Assembly: GCA_002329485.1 (NCBI GenBank)
Contig: DCTZ01000005.1
Location: forward strand, 100,069-107,097
Reading direction: 5' to 3'
Source: Caryophanales bacterium UBA1427
Lineage (GTDB): Bacteria > Bacillota_I > Bacilli_A > ML615J-28 > CAG-313
Length of the DNA: 7,029 nucleotides
The notes beneath the pieces are model-generated. The model worked only from the letters and a program-made list of their open reading frames with translations, did no database searches and was not told the DNA's origin. Positions within the stretch are counted from its first letter, which is position 1. The number at the start of each line of letters is the position of its first letter. The position numbers were made by a program, and so were the translations under genes. Of the stretch, positions 1 through 6,291 are shown piece by piece.

Positions 1-4
1 TTTG

Positions 5-24
5 TCGCATAACAACTGTAAAAG
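5..24 (+). repeat. Copy 1 of alternating 20-bp repeat
   Basis: The sequence TCGCATAACAACTGTAAAAG is matched at 19 of 20 positions by the reverse complement of positions 79-98. The single difference (C16) would give a C-C mismatch if the two arms paired. Its centre (11-20, AACAACTGTA) resembles the TACA-NN-TGTA operator type bound by CopY/BlaI-family repressors, with only the first base off. That likeness is suggestive only, because the sequence is short and AT-rich. The copy lies at the left edge, so the array may continue outside the window. Confidence 0.8.
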
Positions 25-78
25 TCAAAGCCAATTTTCTGACCGTTTTGAAAAATCAAAAAGTTTTGCAAAGAAAAT

Positions 79-98
79 CTTTTACACTTGTTATGCGA
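79..98 (-). repeat. Copy 2 of alternating repeat, inverted
   Basis: Read on the minus strand this is TCGCATAACAAGTGTAAAAG. It pairs with copy 1 (19 of 20) across a 54-nt loop, or with copy 3 (17 of 17, positions 80-96) across a 57-nt loop. It is followed directly by seven T residues (99-105), so a copy 1:2 hairpin would look like a long-looped terminator in a rightward transcript. Whether it acts as DNA site or RNA arm cannot be told from sequence. Confidence 0.8.
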
Positions 99-153
99 TT
101 TTTTTGAATAAATGACTTTTTTGGTTTCGATTATTGAATTTATAATTTTTGCG

Positions 154-170
154 GCATAACAAGTGTAAAA
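154..170 (+). repeat. Copy 3 of alternating repeat
   Basis: GCATAACAAGTGTAAAA is identical to the core of copy 2 (reverse complement) and differs from copy 1 by one base. It starts 73-75 bp beyond the corresponding point of copy 2, so the three copies are nearly evenly spaced. A perfect TATAAT at 141-146 lies just upstream, but no convincing -35 accompanies it. If that hexamer is used, this copy would sit at the transcription start like an operator. Confidence 0.8.
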
Positions 171-218
171 TTCGCAACTGTTTTCTTTTTGTATTTTAAG
201 CAAGATTGAAGATGTTTG

Positions 219-227
219 TGATACAAT
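219..227 (+). promoter_or_regulatory. Candidate extended -10 promoter of the tilS operon
   Basis: TGATACAAT matches an extended -10 element (TG, one base, then TACAAT at 222-227, five of six to consensus). No good -35 hexamer is present at 16-18 bp, which extended -10 promoters can tolerate. Transcription would start near 234, giving a leader of about 24 nt. A competing candidate is the TATAAT at 141-146. Neither is proven. Confidence 0.45.
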
Positions 228-257
228 ATATTTGAAAAACAATATGGGTGAACAATA

Positions 258-1565
258 ATGGATAAAATTTTGGAAGAATTAAAAACAACCCTGAAAAACA
301 AAGCGGTGCTGGTTGCCTGTTCGAGCGGTGTCGACTCCACGGTTTTACTTGATTTGGTATTGAAATCAGGGTGTTGCAAAAAAATTGTCATCGGACATGT
401 CAATCACAAAAAGCGCACCCAGTCGGATATCGAGGAAGCTTATCTGGTAGATTTTGCCAAGTCAAAGGGAATCGGGATATATGTAAAACATCTTGACAAT
501 CACCCGAGCGAGAACTTTCAGGCTTGGGCAAGAAGTGAAAGATACAAATTTTTCAAAGAAGTGATGGAAAAAGAAAAACTCGATTATTGCCTTACCGCCC
601 ATCATGCCAACGATCAGGCCGAAACCGTATTGATGCGTCTTTTGAAGCAGTCGAGCATGAGGGGTTATGCGGGGCTCAGGAAATGGGCGAAGTATGATAC
701 GCTTACACTTTACCGACCCCTTCTGGAAGTATCTAAGGCTGAAATTGCCGCTTACGCAATAACCGACAATCTGAAATATTTCGACGATTACACCAATTTC
801 GAAGACGACTATCTGCGCAACCGAATCCGCAGTCACGTTGTTCCTTTCTTTCTCGAAGAAAATCCGTCTTTTTTGAAAGCCGTAAACAGTTACGCCAAAG
901 ACATGCACGAGATGTGCGATTTGCTTGACGAAACGGTCGCTTCATTTATAAAGCAGGAAGTTGTGGTAAATAATAAAGATATCACGTTGGAAATCGAAAG
1001 TTTTCAAAGTTTAAAACCCCTTTTGCAAATCGAAGTCTTGTTTACGCTTCTAAAACCGTATCAGTTGTCCCGGTATCAGATTGAAGAGATCATCAGACAG
1101 ATTTTTTCTTTGAAACAACCGATTATTTATCCGATTGGGGACGGTCTATATATGGTTAAAGAATACGGGACGGTTATTTTCACTTCCGACTTTTCCGCCG
1201 AACCGTTTTATTTGGAAATTAAGGAGCCGGGAGTCTATCAACTCCCCCGCAACGAGGAAATTTTAATCGAAAAAAATATAAGTAATTATAAGGCGAGATA
1301 TCAAAGTTTATGGTATAATATAAAAGAATTGCCAGTAGTCATTCGCACAAGGCAAGATGGCGATCGAATTAAAATAAAACAAGGCACTAAAACCGTGAGC
1401 GATCTGTTAACCGACAAAAAAGTCTCTCACCTGAAAAGAAACCGGTTATTGCTTTTATGTGATAAGGATAATTCGGTAATGGCAATTTTAGGCCTTGATA
1501 AAAAAATAAGAAAAAAAGAAATTGTCGAATTTAAAAAAGGAGGAAATAATGGCACAAATGAATAA
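258..1565 (+). CDS. tilS: tRNA(Ile)-lysidine synthetase TilS
   Basis: TilS is a cytosolic ATP-dependent enzyme that joins lysine to C34 of the CAU-anticodon isoleucine tRNA, so that it reads AUA and is charged with isoleucine. The 435-residue protein has the N-terminal PP-loop ATPase signature (S22-S-G-V-D-S27), the family motif AHHANDQAET at 114-123, and DYLRNRIR at 184-191, typical of TilS. The C-terminal substrate-binding domain includes RTRQDGDRI at 363-371, followed by a basic stretch to about 396. Length is normal for full-size TilS. The ATG at 258 is preceded by GGGTGA (246-251) with 6-nt spacing. The P-loop has Ser where the second position is usually Gly (SGGxDS). The last codons overlap ftsH by 17 nt and encode its ribosome binding site. 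It is first gene of an operon with ftsH and rqcP. The identification is firm. Confidence 0.95.
   Translation: MDKILEELKTTLKNKAVLVACSSGVDSTVLLDLVLKSGCCKKIVIGHVNHKKRTQSDIEEAYLVDFAKSKGIGIYVKHLDNHPSENFQAWARSERYKFFKEVMEKEKLDYCLTAHHANDQAETVLMRLLKQSSMRGYAGLRKWAKYDTLTLYRPLLEVSKAEIAAYAITDNLKYFDDYTNFEDDYLRNRIRSHVVPFFLEENPSFLKAVNSYAKDMHEMCDLLDETVASFIKQEVVVNNKDITLEIESFQSLKPLLQIEVLFTLLKPYQLSRYQIEEIIRQIFSLKQPIIYPIGDGLYMVKEYGTVIFTSDFSAEPFYLEIKEPGVYQLPRNEEILIEKNISNYKARYQSLWYNIKELPVVIRTRQDGDRIKIKQGTKTVSDLLTDKKVSHLKRNRLLLLCDKDNSVMAILGLDKKIRKKEIVEFKKGGNNGTNE
1537..1543 (+). promoter_or_regulatory. Ribosome binding site of ftsH inside tilS
   Basis: AAGGAGG is a full Shine-Dalgarno match, 5 nt before the ATG at 1549. 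It decides the ftsH start against an upstream in-frame TTG at 1522, which lacks a comparable site. It lies within the final tilS codons (Lys-Gly-Gly), so the two reading frames share it. Confidence 0.85.
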
Positions 1566-3522
1566 ACCAATGAAAAAGAAAATTGGCTTTTCCGATATCT
1601 TTTTGCTGGCCCTTTTTGCTTTTATCATTGGTGGAGTTATCCTGTTCGCATTGAGGGGAAACGAAAAAATCGTGGAATTGGAACACGAAGAATTTTTTGA
1701 ATTATTGGAAGCAGGACAAATCAAAGAACTCAGTTTGCGCGGTGTCAGCGGTGACGGCAACCAAAACGCTTTGGAAGCCTACGGAACCTTTAACGACACA
1801 TATACATTAGCCGAAGGTTTCGTCGTCACCTTAATGCAGGACGATTATCAAGAAATTCTCAGAATTCAAAAAACTGTCCCATTCACTATCAAAAAAATCG
1901 AAGTAATATCGTCGTTCAATTGGCTTTCGCTTTTGAGCATTTTGGTTCCGGTCATTATCTTCGGGGTTATCATTTACCTGATGATCAAAAACAGCGCCGG
2001 CAGTCAGAACAAAGCCTTTGATTTCGGTAAGAGCCGAGCTCGCCTTTCCCGCAAATCCGGTGTTACATTTAAAGATGTTGCGGGGCTGAAAGAAGAAAAA
2101 GAAGAATTGATTGAACTTGTCGATTTTCTGAAAGCGCCGCAGAAATACTTTTCGATGGGCGCAAGAATCCCGAAAGGCGTCCTTTTGGTCGGACCTCCGG
2201 GAACCGGTAAAACTTTGCTTGCAAGAGCCGTTGCCGGAGAAGCAAATGTACCTTTCTACACCATTTCCGGTTCCGACTTCGTCGAAATGTTTGTCGGTGT
2301 CGGTGCCAGCCGTGTCCGCGACATGTTCAAAGTAGCGAAGCAAACCGCGCCTTGCATCGTGTTTATCGATGAAATCGATGCGGTGGGTCGTCAAAGAGGA
2401 GCAGGTCTCGGCGGCGGTCATGACGAAAGAGAACAAACTCTCAATCAATTGCTTGTCGAAATGGACGGCTTTGGGGGACATTCGGGAATCATCGTTATCG
2501 CCGCAACCAACCGGGCCGATATTTTGGACCCAGCTCTCCTACGTCCGGGCCGTTTTGACCGGCAGATTACCATCAATCTTCCGGACGTGATGGCCAGAGA
2601 AGAAATCTTGCAGGTTCATGCCCGTAACAAAAAACTTTCCAAACGCGTCAACTTATCCGACATTGCCAAAAGAACACCTGGTTTCAGCGGTGCGGATCTC
2701 GAAAACCTTCTCAACGAAGCTGCGCTTTTAGCCGCAAGAGAAAACACCAAAGAAATCAAAATATATCATGTCGACGAAGCAATCGACCGCGTTATGATGG
2801 GCCCTGCCAAGAAGAGCAAAAAATATACCGAAACCGAAAAAGCCCTTGTGGCTTACCATGAAGCGGGACATGCCGTCATCGGACTCAAACTGAAGCACGC
2901 ATCCGTTGTCCAAAAGGTTACAATCATCCCGCGGGGGGATGCGGGCGGATACAATCTGATGACGCCGAAAGAAGAAACATTCCTGCAGACCAAAGAAGCT
3001 TTGCTTGCGCAGATTACGGGCTTGCTTGCCGGTAGGATTGCGGAAACGCTTGTGTTCAACCAAATGACCACGGGTGCTCACAGCGACTTCCAAAAGGCCA
3101 CCCAAATCGCAAGAGCAATGGTCACCGAATTCGGCATGAGCAACCTCGGACCGATTCAATACGAACGTCAGACCGGATCGGTTTTCTTGGGCCGCGACTA
3201 TATGACCGACAAGAACTTCTCCGACCAGGTAGCGCTGGAAATCGACCAGGAAGTTCGCCGAATCATCGACGAATGCTACAAGAAAGGCGAAGAGACTTTA
3301 CGCGAATACCGTTCGCTGCTCGATTTGATTGCGCAGCACTTGGTTGAAATCGAAACGCTTACCCGCGAAGATATCGAGGAATTGGTCGATACCGGTCGCA
3401 TCCAATGGTGGGAAAAGAAGAAAGCCAAACTGGCCGAACAAAACGCTTCTTTGAATGATGCTACCATCACGGAAGAAGATCGGAACAGAAACGAAAACGA
3501 AGACAACAATGAGAATCGATAA
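1549..3522 (+). CDS. ftsH: ATP-dependent zinc metalloprotease FtsH
   Basis: FtsH is a hexameric membrane-anchored AAA+ protease that extracts and degrades misassembled membrane proteins and some regulatory cytosolic proteins. The 657-residue protein shows a first membrane segment (about 13-35), an extracytoplasmic domain (36-124), a second membrane segment (125-147) and then the AAA+ module. That module has Walker A GPPGTGKT (215-222), pore motif FVG (248-250), Walker B with D274-E275, and the second region of homology with R332 and R335 as likely arginine fingers. The protease domain has HEAGH (437-441) with catalytic E438, and D513 in TTGAHSDF as the likely third zinc ligand. The C-terminal tail from about 620 is charged and Asn/Glu-rich. 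Length and domain order are normal, and all key residues are present. It overlaps tilS upstream and rqcP downstream. In Bacillus subtilis hprT lies between tilS and ftsH; here it is absent. Confidence 0.98.
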   Translation: MAQMNKPMKKKIGFSDIFLLALFAFIIGGVILFALRGNEKIVELEHEEFFELLEAGQIKELSLRGVSGDGNQNALEAYGTFNDTYTLAEGFVVTLMQDDYQEILRIQKTVPFTIKKIEVISSFNWLSLLSILVPVIIFGVIIYLMIKNSAGSQNKAFDFGKSRARLSRKSGVTFKDVAGLKEEKEELIELVDFLKAPQKYFSMGARIPKGVLLVGPPGTGKTLLARAVAGEANVPFYTISGSDFVEMFVGVGASRVRDMFKVAKQTAPCIVFIDEIDAVGRQRGAGLGGGHDEREQTLNQLLVEMDGFGGHSGIIVIAATNRADILDPALLRPGRFDRQITINLPDVMAREEILQVHARNKKLSKRVNLSDIAKRTPGFSGADLENLLNEAALLAARENTKEIKIYHVDEAIDRVMMGPAKKSKKYTETEKALVAYHEAGHAVIGLKLKHASVVQKVTIIPRGDAGGYNLMTPKEETFLQTKEALLAQITGLLAGRIAETLVFNQMTTGAHSDFQKATQIARAMVTEFGMSNLGPIQYERQTGSVFLGRDYMTDKNFSDQVALEIDQEVRRIIDECYKKGEETLREYRSLLDLIAQHLVEIETLTREDIEELVDTGRIQWWEKKKAKLAEQNASLNDATITEEDRNRNENEDNNENR

Positions 3523-3766
3523 ATATCTGAAAGTATCGCGCCTGATCAAACGGCGCACGCTTGCCAAGGAAGTGGCGGAAGCGGAAAGAATATATATCAA
3601 CGGCAAACCCGTCAAACCTTCCAAAGAAGTTTCCGTGGGCGATATCATCACCATCTACTTCGGCAAAAAGATTCTCGAAGTCAGAGTTACGTCTTTGATT
3701 GATTCAACCAAGAAAAAAGACGCCGATCTTATGTATGAATTCATCAGCGAAAATGAAAGAGAATAA
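3509..3766 (+). CDS. rqcP: S4-domain ribosome quality-control protein RqcP (YabO type)
   Basis: This 85-residue protein is an S4-type RNA-binding domain almost throughout. It starts MRIDKYLKVSRLIKRRTLAK, very close to my memory of B. subtilis RqcP (YabO), including Arg2 and Arg16, which I recall as contacts with 23S rRNA. INGKPVKPSKEVSVGD (30-45) is the S4 core turn, and the DSTKKKDADLMYE tail (65-77) also fits. In the known system RqcP works with RqcH on obstructed 50S subunits, adding C-terminal alanine tails to stalled nascent chains. The ATG at 3509 is chosen because homology begins there; an in-frame ATG at 3455 would add 18 unrelated residues. The start overlaps the ftsH end by 14 nt and has no clear Shine-Dalgarno, so translation probably depends on ribosomes finishing ftsH. 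The related heat-shock protein Hsp15 is an alternative name, but the short length favours RqcP. Confidence 0.88.
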   Translation: MRIDKYLKVSRLIKRRTLAKEVAEAERIYINGKPVKPSKEVSVGDIITIYFGKKILEVRVTSLIDSTKKKDADLMYEFISENERE

Positions 3767-3770
3767 AAAG

Positions 3771-3798
3771 AACCTCCAGATTAAACTGGAGGTTTTTT
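3771..3798. terminator. Intrinsic terminator between convergent genes, probably bidirectional
   Basis: A perfect 9-bp stem (AACCTCCAG at 3771-3779, CTGGAGGTT at 3786-3794) encloses a 6-nt loop and is followed by a T run (3793-3798), beginning 4 nt after the rqcP stop. On the minus strand the stem is followed by CTTTTTATTC, a usable though weaker U-rich tail. It can therefore also end the LysR transcript, whose stop codon is only 6 nt from the structure. Confidence 0.92.
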
Positions 3799-3803
3799 GC
3801 ATC

Positions 3804-4697
3804 CTAATATTCTTCGCTGATTGTATCGCTGTAGATTTCTTTCAGTTCGTTCAAAATACCGATATGTTGGAAATGGTCCGAATAAATCAGATAGATGTTT
3901 CTTTGCAGACTCAAATTTTTTATCGGCAGAATCGCCAACTTTTTGTTGGAAACTTCGTACCGGCAGGTACTCTTTGACAGAATGGAAACACCGACGTTTC
4001 GTCTGATTAATTCTTTGATGGTGGCGACATTGTCGAGTTCCAAGACCACGTTGAAATTGTTGATCGATTCGTTGATGCTTTTTAAAGCCGAATCGAACAG
4101 GATTCTGGTCGATGAGGTGGGTAGCCGCAAAATCAGTTTTTCCTGCTTAAGTTCCTCGACCGTAATGGCATCATTTCTGGTAAGGGGTGATTCAGGATTA
4201 ATCACGCAGACCAAACTGTCCGTATCAAGCGGCAGATAATTGACGTTGCCGCCCCGCTTTTGGTCGACGATGGCAAAATCCACTTCGTAGTTTTCGATTT
4301 TTTGAAACAAATCCGCCGTGCTTCCGGAAATGATGGTCATCGAAACATCGGAATGGTTCTTTAAAAAATTCCCGATAACTTCGGTGGTTTTATTGCTTTC
4401 GGCGGTATGGGTAATTCCGATTTTCAGATTGATTTTTTTCCTACTTTCGTGAAGTTCCTGTTTCAGTTTGTCGTACATCGCCAAAAAGCGTTTCGCGTAG
4501 TTCAACACGATTTCCCCGCCGGGAGTCAAAACAGTATCCCCTTTTTTTCGGATGAAAAGTTGGGTATTTAGTTCGTCTTCCAGATCTTTGATGTGGTGAC
4601 TGACAGCCGGCTGGGTAAGATTCAGTTTTTCCGCCGCCTTGGTGAAGTTCCTTTCTTCCGCCACCGCTATCAGGGTCAATAAGCGTAAATCAATCAT
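3804..4697 (-). CDS. LysR-family transcriptional regulator
   Basis: The 297-residue protein has the standard LysR layout. The N-terminal winged helix-turn-helix (about 3-60) contains RNFTKAAEKLNLTQPAVSHH (16-35) and the conserved LTPGGE (57-62). A linker helix (about 62-88) follows, then a periplasmic-binding-protein-like effector domain (about 90-297) with the family-like stretch IKELIRRNVGVSILSKS (227-243). It most likely acts as a DNA-binding tetramer responding to a small ligand, which the sequence does not reveal. The ATG at 4697 is preceded by GAGGTG (4707-4702 on the minus strand), and an upstream in-frame TTG at 4709 would overlap that site. It is transcribed divergently from the antiporter-mgtC pair, the usual geometry for a LysR protein controlling its neighbours and often itself. 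Family assignment is firm; target and effector are inferred or unknown. It ends with TAG, unlike the other genes. Confidence 0.93.
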   Translation of the reverse strand: MIDLRLLTLIAVAEERNFTKAAEKLNLTQPAVSHHIKDLEDELNTQLFIRKKGDTVLTPGGEIVLNYAKRFLAMYDKLKQELHESRKKINLKIGITHTAESNKTTEVIGNFLKNHSDVSMTIISGSTADLFQKIENYEVDFAIVDQKRGGNVNYLPLDTDSLVCVINPESPLTRNDAITVEELKQEKLILRLPTSSTRILFDSALKSINESINNFNVVLELDNVATIKELIRRNVGVSILSKSTCRYEVSNKKLAILPIKNLSLQRNIYLIYSDHFQHIGILNELKEIYSDTISEEY

Positions 4698-4747
4698 ATG
4701 ACACCTCAACTATAAAAAATATTTATTGATACCAAAAAAACAATAAT

Positions 4748-4776
4748 TTTACATTATGATTACTTGGTGCTATAAT
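4748..4776 (+). promoter_or_regulatory. Sigma-A-type promoter of the antiporter operon
   Basis: TTTACA (4748-4753) and a perfect TATAAT (4771-4776) are separated by the ideal 17 bp. Transcription should start near 4783, leaving a leader of about 47 nt before the antiporter ATG. A near-consensus promoter here suggests that the LysR protein may act as repressor or modulator rather than an obligatory activator; that is inference. Confidence 0.75.
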
Positions 4777-4783
4777 ATTACCA

Positions 4784-4809
4784 CATTTTAAGAAAAATGG
4801 TGCATTTTT
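4784..4809 (+). promoter_or_regulatory. Small alternative hairpins in antiporter leader
   Basis: AAAAATG (4793-4799), GTG loop and CATTTTT (4803-4809) form a perfect 7-bp stem ending 5 nt before the AAAGGA ribosome binding site (4815-4820). The same AAAATG arm can instead pair with CATTTT at 4784-4789. The stems are A-U rich and weak as RNA. The sequence could equally be a 17-bp DNA operator. Confidence 0.35.
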
Positions 4810-4829
4810 GATAAAAAGGATTAGATACT

Positions 4830-6275
4830 ATGAACATATACGAAAAAATGGGAGTTACATCCGATGTGGCGATAGTAATTATTTCTGTCGGCTTAATGTT
4901 ATCCTTGGGGTTTCTGATGACACGGATAACCAAAAAGCTGAAATTGCCGAATGTCACGGCTTATATCACGGTCGGTATTTTAATCGGTCCGTATGTATTG
5001 AATCTGATTCCCTCTCAGGTGGTCGAGGGCACGGAGTTTTTGCCGGATATCGCTCTTGCCTTTATCGCATTTACGACCGGCGAATTCTTTAAAGTTTCGG
5101 TTCTGAAAAAAAACGGACCGAAAGTAATTATTATAACGGTACTGGAATCGGTACTGTCTACCGTTGTCGTTTTCTTGGTGACTAGATATATCCTAAGGAT
5201 GAGTTTGTCGTTTTCCATTGTACTGGGAGCTTTGGCTGCCGCAACCGCACCGGCATCGACCATGATGACAATCAGGCAAACCGGCGCCAAAGGCGACTTT
5301 GTCGACACATTGATTCAGGTTGTGGCTTTGGACGATATTGTGGGACTGCTTCTTTACAGTATGGCGATTTCCATTGCCGTGGCCGCTTCCTCAGGCGGTC
5401 AAGGCGTAAACCTCGGTTCCGTCGTCATGCCGATTGTCATCAATATCGGAGTCGTGCTTTTGGGCGGATTGTTCGGTTTGTTGATGAAAATGCTGATGAC
5501 CAAAAAAAGAACAACCGACAACCGGTTGATTATAGCTCTTGCTTTAATCTTTTTGTTCTGCGGCATCTGCGCCTTGCTTGATATATCCCCGCTTCTCGGC
5601 TGCATGTCCATGGGAATGGTCTATATCAATATTTCCGAAGACGACAAATTGTTTAAACAGCTGAATTATTTCAGTCCCCCGATTCTTTTGCTTTTCTTTG
5701 TCAGATCGGGCGTCAATTTCGAACTGAGCGCTCTTGTAAACACATCGACGATTGTCGGCTCAACGCCTTTGATTGTTATCGGCATCGTTTACTTTTTCGT
5801 GCGGATTCTTGGAAAGTATTTCGGTTCGTTTATCGGGGGCCAAATCACCAAAAAACCAAAAGAAGTGCGTAACTATCTGGGCCTTGCCTTAATCCCTCAG
5901 GCGGGAGTCGCCATCGGTCTGGCCGCCCTCGGCGCAAGAACCCTCGGCGGAGAAGCCGGGGAAGCTTTGGAAACGATTATTCTGGCCTCAAGCGTTCTGT
6001 ACGAATTAATCGGACCGGCCTGCGCAAAACTTGCGCTCTACTTGTCCAAGTCGTACTCGACCAAACTGGAAGAATTGACCGACGTAAGTTTGGTAAAAGA
6101 AGACGGAACGCCGAAAACCCCTGTGGAAGTATTGATCGAAAGAATTCAAAACATCAAGGAACAGATACCAAAACAGGAAGTTTTACTTCGTCAGGAAGAA
6201 ATCGCGTTTACGGAAGAAGCGGAATGGTACTACAATGCCAATCACCGTAAACCGGGCTTAATAAACAGAAGATAA
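4830..6275 (+). CDS. CPA2-type cation/proton antiporter (Na_H_Exchanger family)
   Basis: This is a 481-residue membrane protein with about 12-13 hydrophobic segments spread over residues 14-405. The motif GILIGPYVLNLIP (49-61) is typical of CPA2 exchangers. TAPAS (139-143) and ALDDIVG (166-172) mark the paired crossed-helix core; D168-D169 correspond to the double Asp of electrogenic Na+/H+ antiporters such as NapA. FVRSGVNFEL (290-299) and RILGK (325-329) are further family signatures. It should exchange Na+ or K+ for H+ across the cytoplasmic membrane. Ion preference and stoichiometry are inferred only. A charged cytosolic tail (about 406-481) replaces the RCK/TrkA-N domain of Kef channels. 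The start has AAAGGA at 4815-4820. The mgtC-like gene follows after 16 nt, so the two are probably co-transcribed from the 4748-4776 promoter under the divergent LysR protein. Confidence 0.9.
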   Translation: MNIYEKMGVTSDVAIVIISVGLMLSLGFLMTRITKKLKLPNVTAYITVGILIGPYVLNLIPSQVVEGTEFLPDIALAFIAFTTGEFFKVSVLKKNGPKVIIITVLESVLSTVVVFLVTRYILRMSLSFSIVLGALAAATAPASTMMTIRQTGAKGDFVDTLIQVVALDDIVGLLLYSMAISIAVAASSGGQGVNLGSVVMPIVINIGVVLLGGLFGLLMKMLMTKKRTTDNRLIIALALIFLFCGICALLDISPLLGCMSMGMVYINISEDDKLFKQLNYFSPPILLLFFVRSGVNFELSALVNTSTIVGSTPLIVIGIVYFFVRILGKYFGSFIGGQITKKPKEVRNYLGLALIPQAGVAIGLAALGARTLGGEAGEALETIILASSVLYELIGPACAKLALYLSKSYSTKLEELTDVSLVKEDGTPKTPVEVLIERIQNIKEQIPKQEVLLRQEEIAFTEEAEWYYNANHRKPGLINRR

Positions 6276-6291
6276 AAAAGGAGATAAAATT

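Larger units (their letters stand above)
4698..4829. promoter_or_regulatory. Divergent control region between LysR gene and antiporter
   Basis: This 132-nt AT-rich spacer must hold promoters for both directions. It contains ATAAA-N5-TTTAT at 4712-4726, a dyad fitting the loose T-N11-A pattern of LysR sites. A second partial dyad, GGTGCTATAATATTACC (4767-4783), overlaps the antiporter -10. A related TTGGT...ATATT arrangement occurs on the minus strand at about 4736-4719. On that strand TGGTATCAA could be a weak extended -10 for the regulator gene. These are pattern matches in AT-rich DNA and individually weak. Confidence 0.4.

Noticed and set aside
33..47. CodY-like box AATTTTCTGACCGTT
   Set aside because: It matches 12 of 15 positions, which is common by chance in AT-rich DNA, and it lies about 170 bp or more from the likely promoter of tilS.
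5..98. Terminal inverted repeats of a small insertion element
   Set aside because: Only 54 nt lie between the arms, there is no transposase, and a third copy at 154-170 breaks the simple two-ended picture. A non-autonomous element cannot be fully excluded.
1..171. CRISPR array from the regularly spaced repeats
   Set aside because: The copies alternate in orientation, are short (17-20 bp), have unequal-length spacers of 53-54 nt, and no cas gene is in the window.
79..171. DnaA boxes or replication origin near tilS
   Set aside because: The repeats do not match TTATNCACA, and no dnaA, dnaN or AT-rich unwinding cluster is present.
244..258. Four-codon leader ORF (ATG GGT GAA CAA TAA) overlapping the tilS start
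   Set aside because: It has no ribosome binding site of its own, and its GGGTGA stretch is better explained as the Shine-Dalgarno of tilS.
1831..2481. 216-codon open frame on the minus strand inside ftsH
   Set aside because: It is antisense to highly conserved AAA+ coding sequence, its translation shows no recognisable domain, and no initiation signals support it.
2728..3159. 143-codon minus-strand frame inside the ftsH protease domain
   Set aside because: It is a shadow of the real gene, Cys/Phe-rich without domain features.
3455..3508. Longer start for rqcP adding 18 residues
   Set aside because: The extra residues are the ftsH tail read in another frame, and family homology begins exactly at the ATG at 3509.
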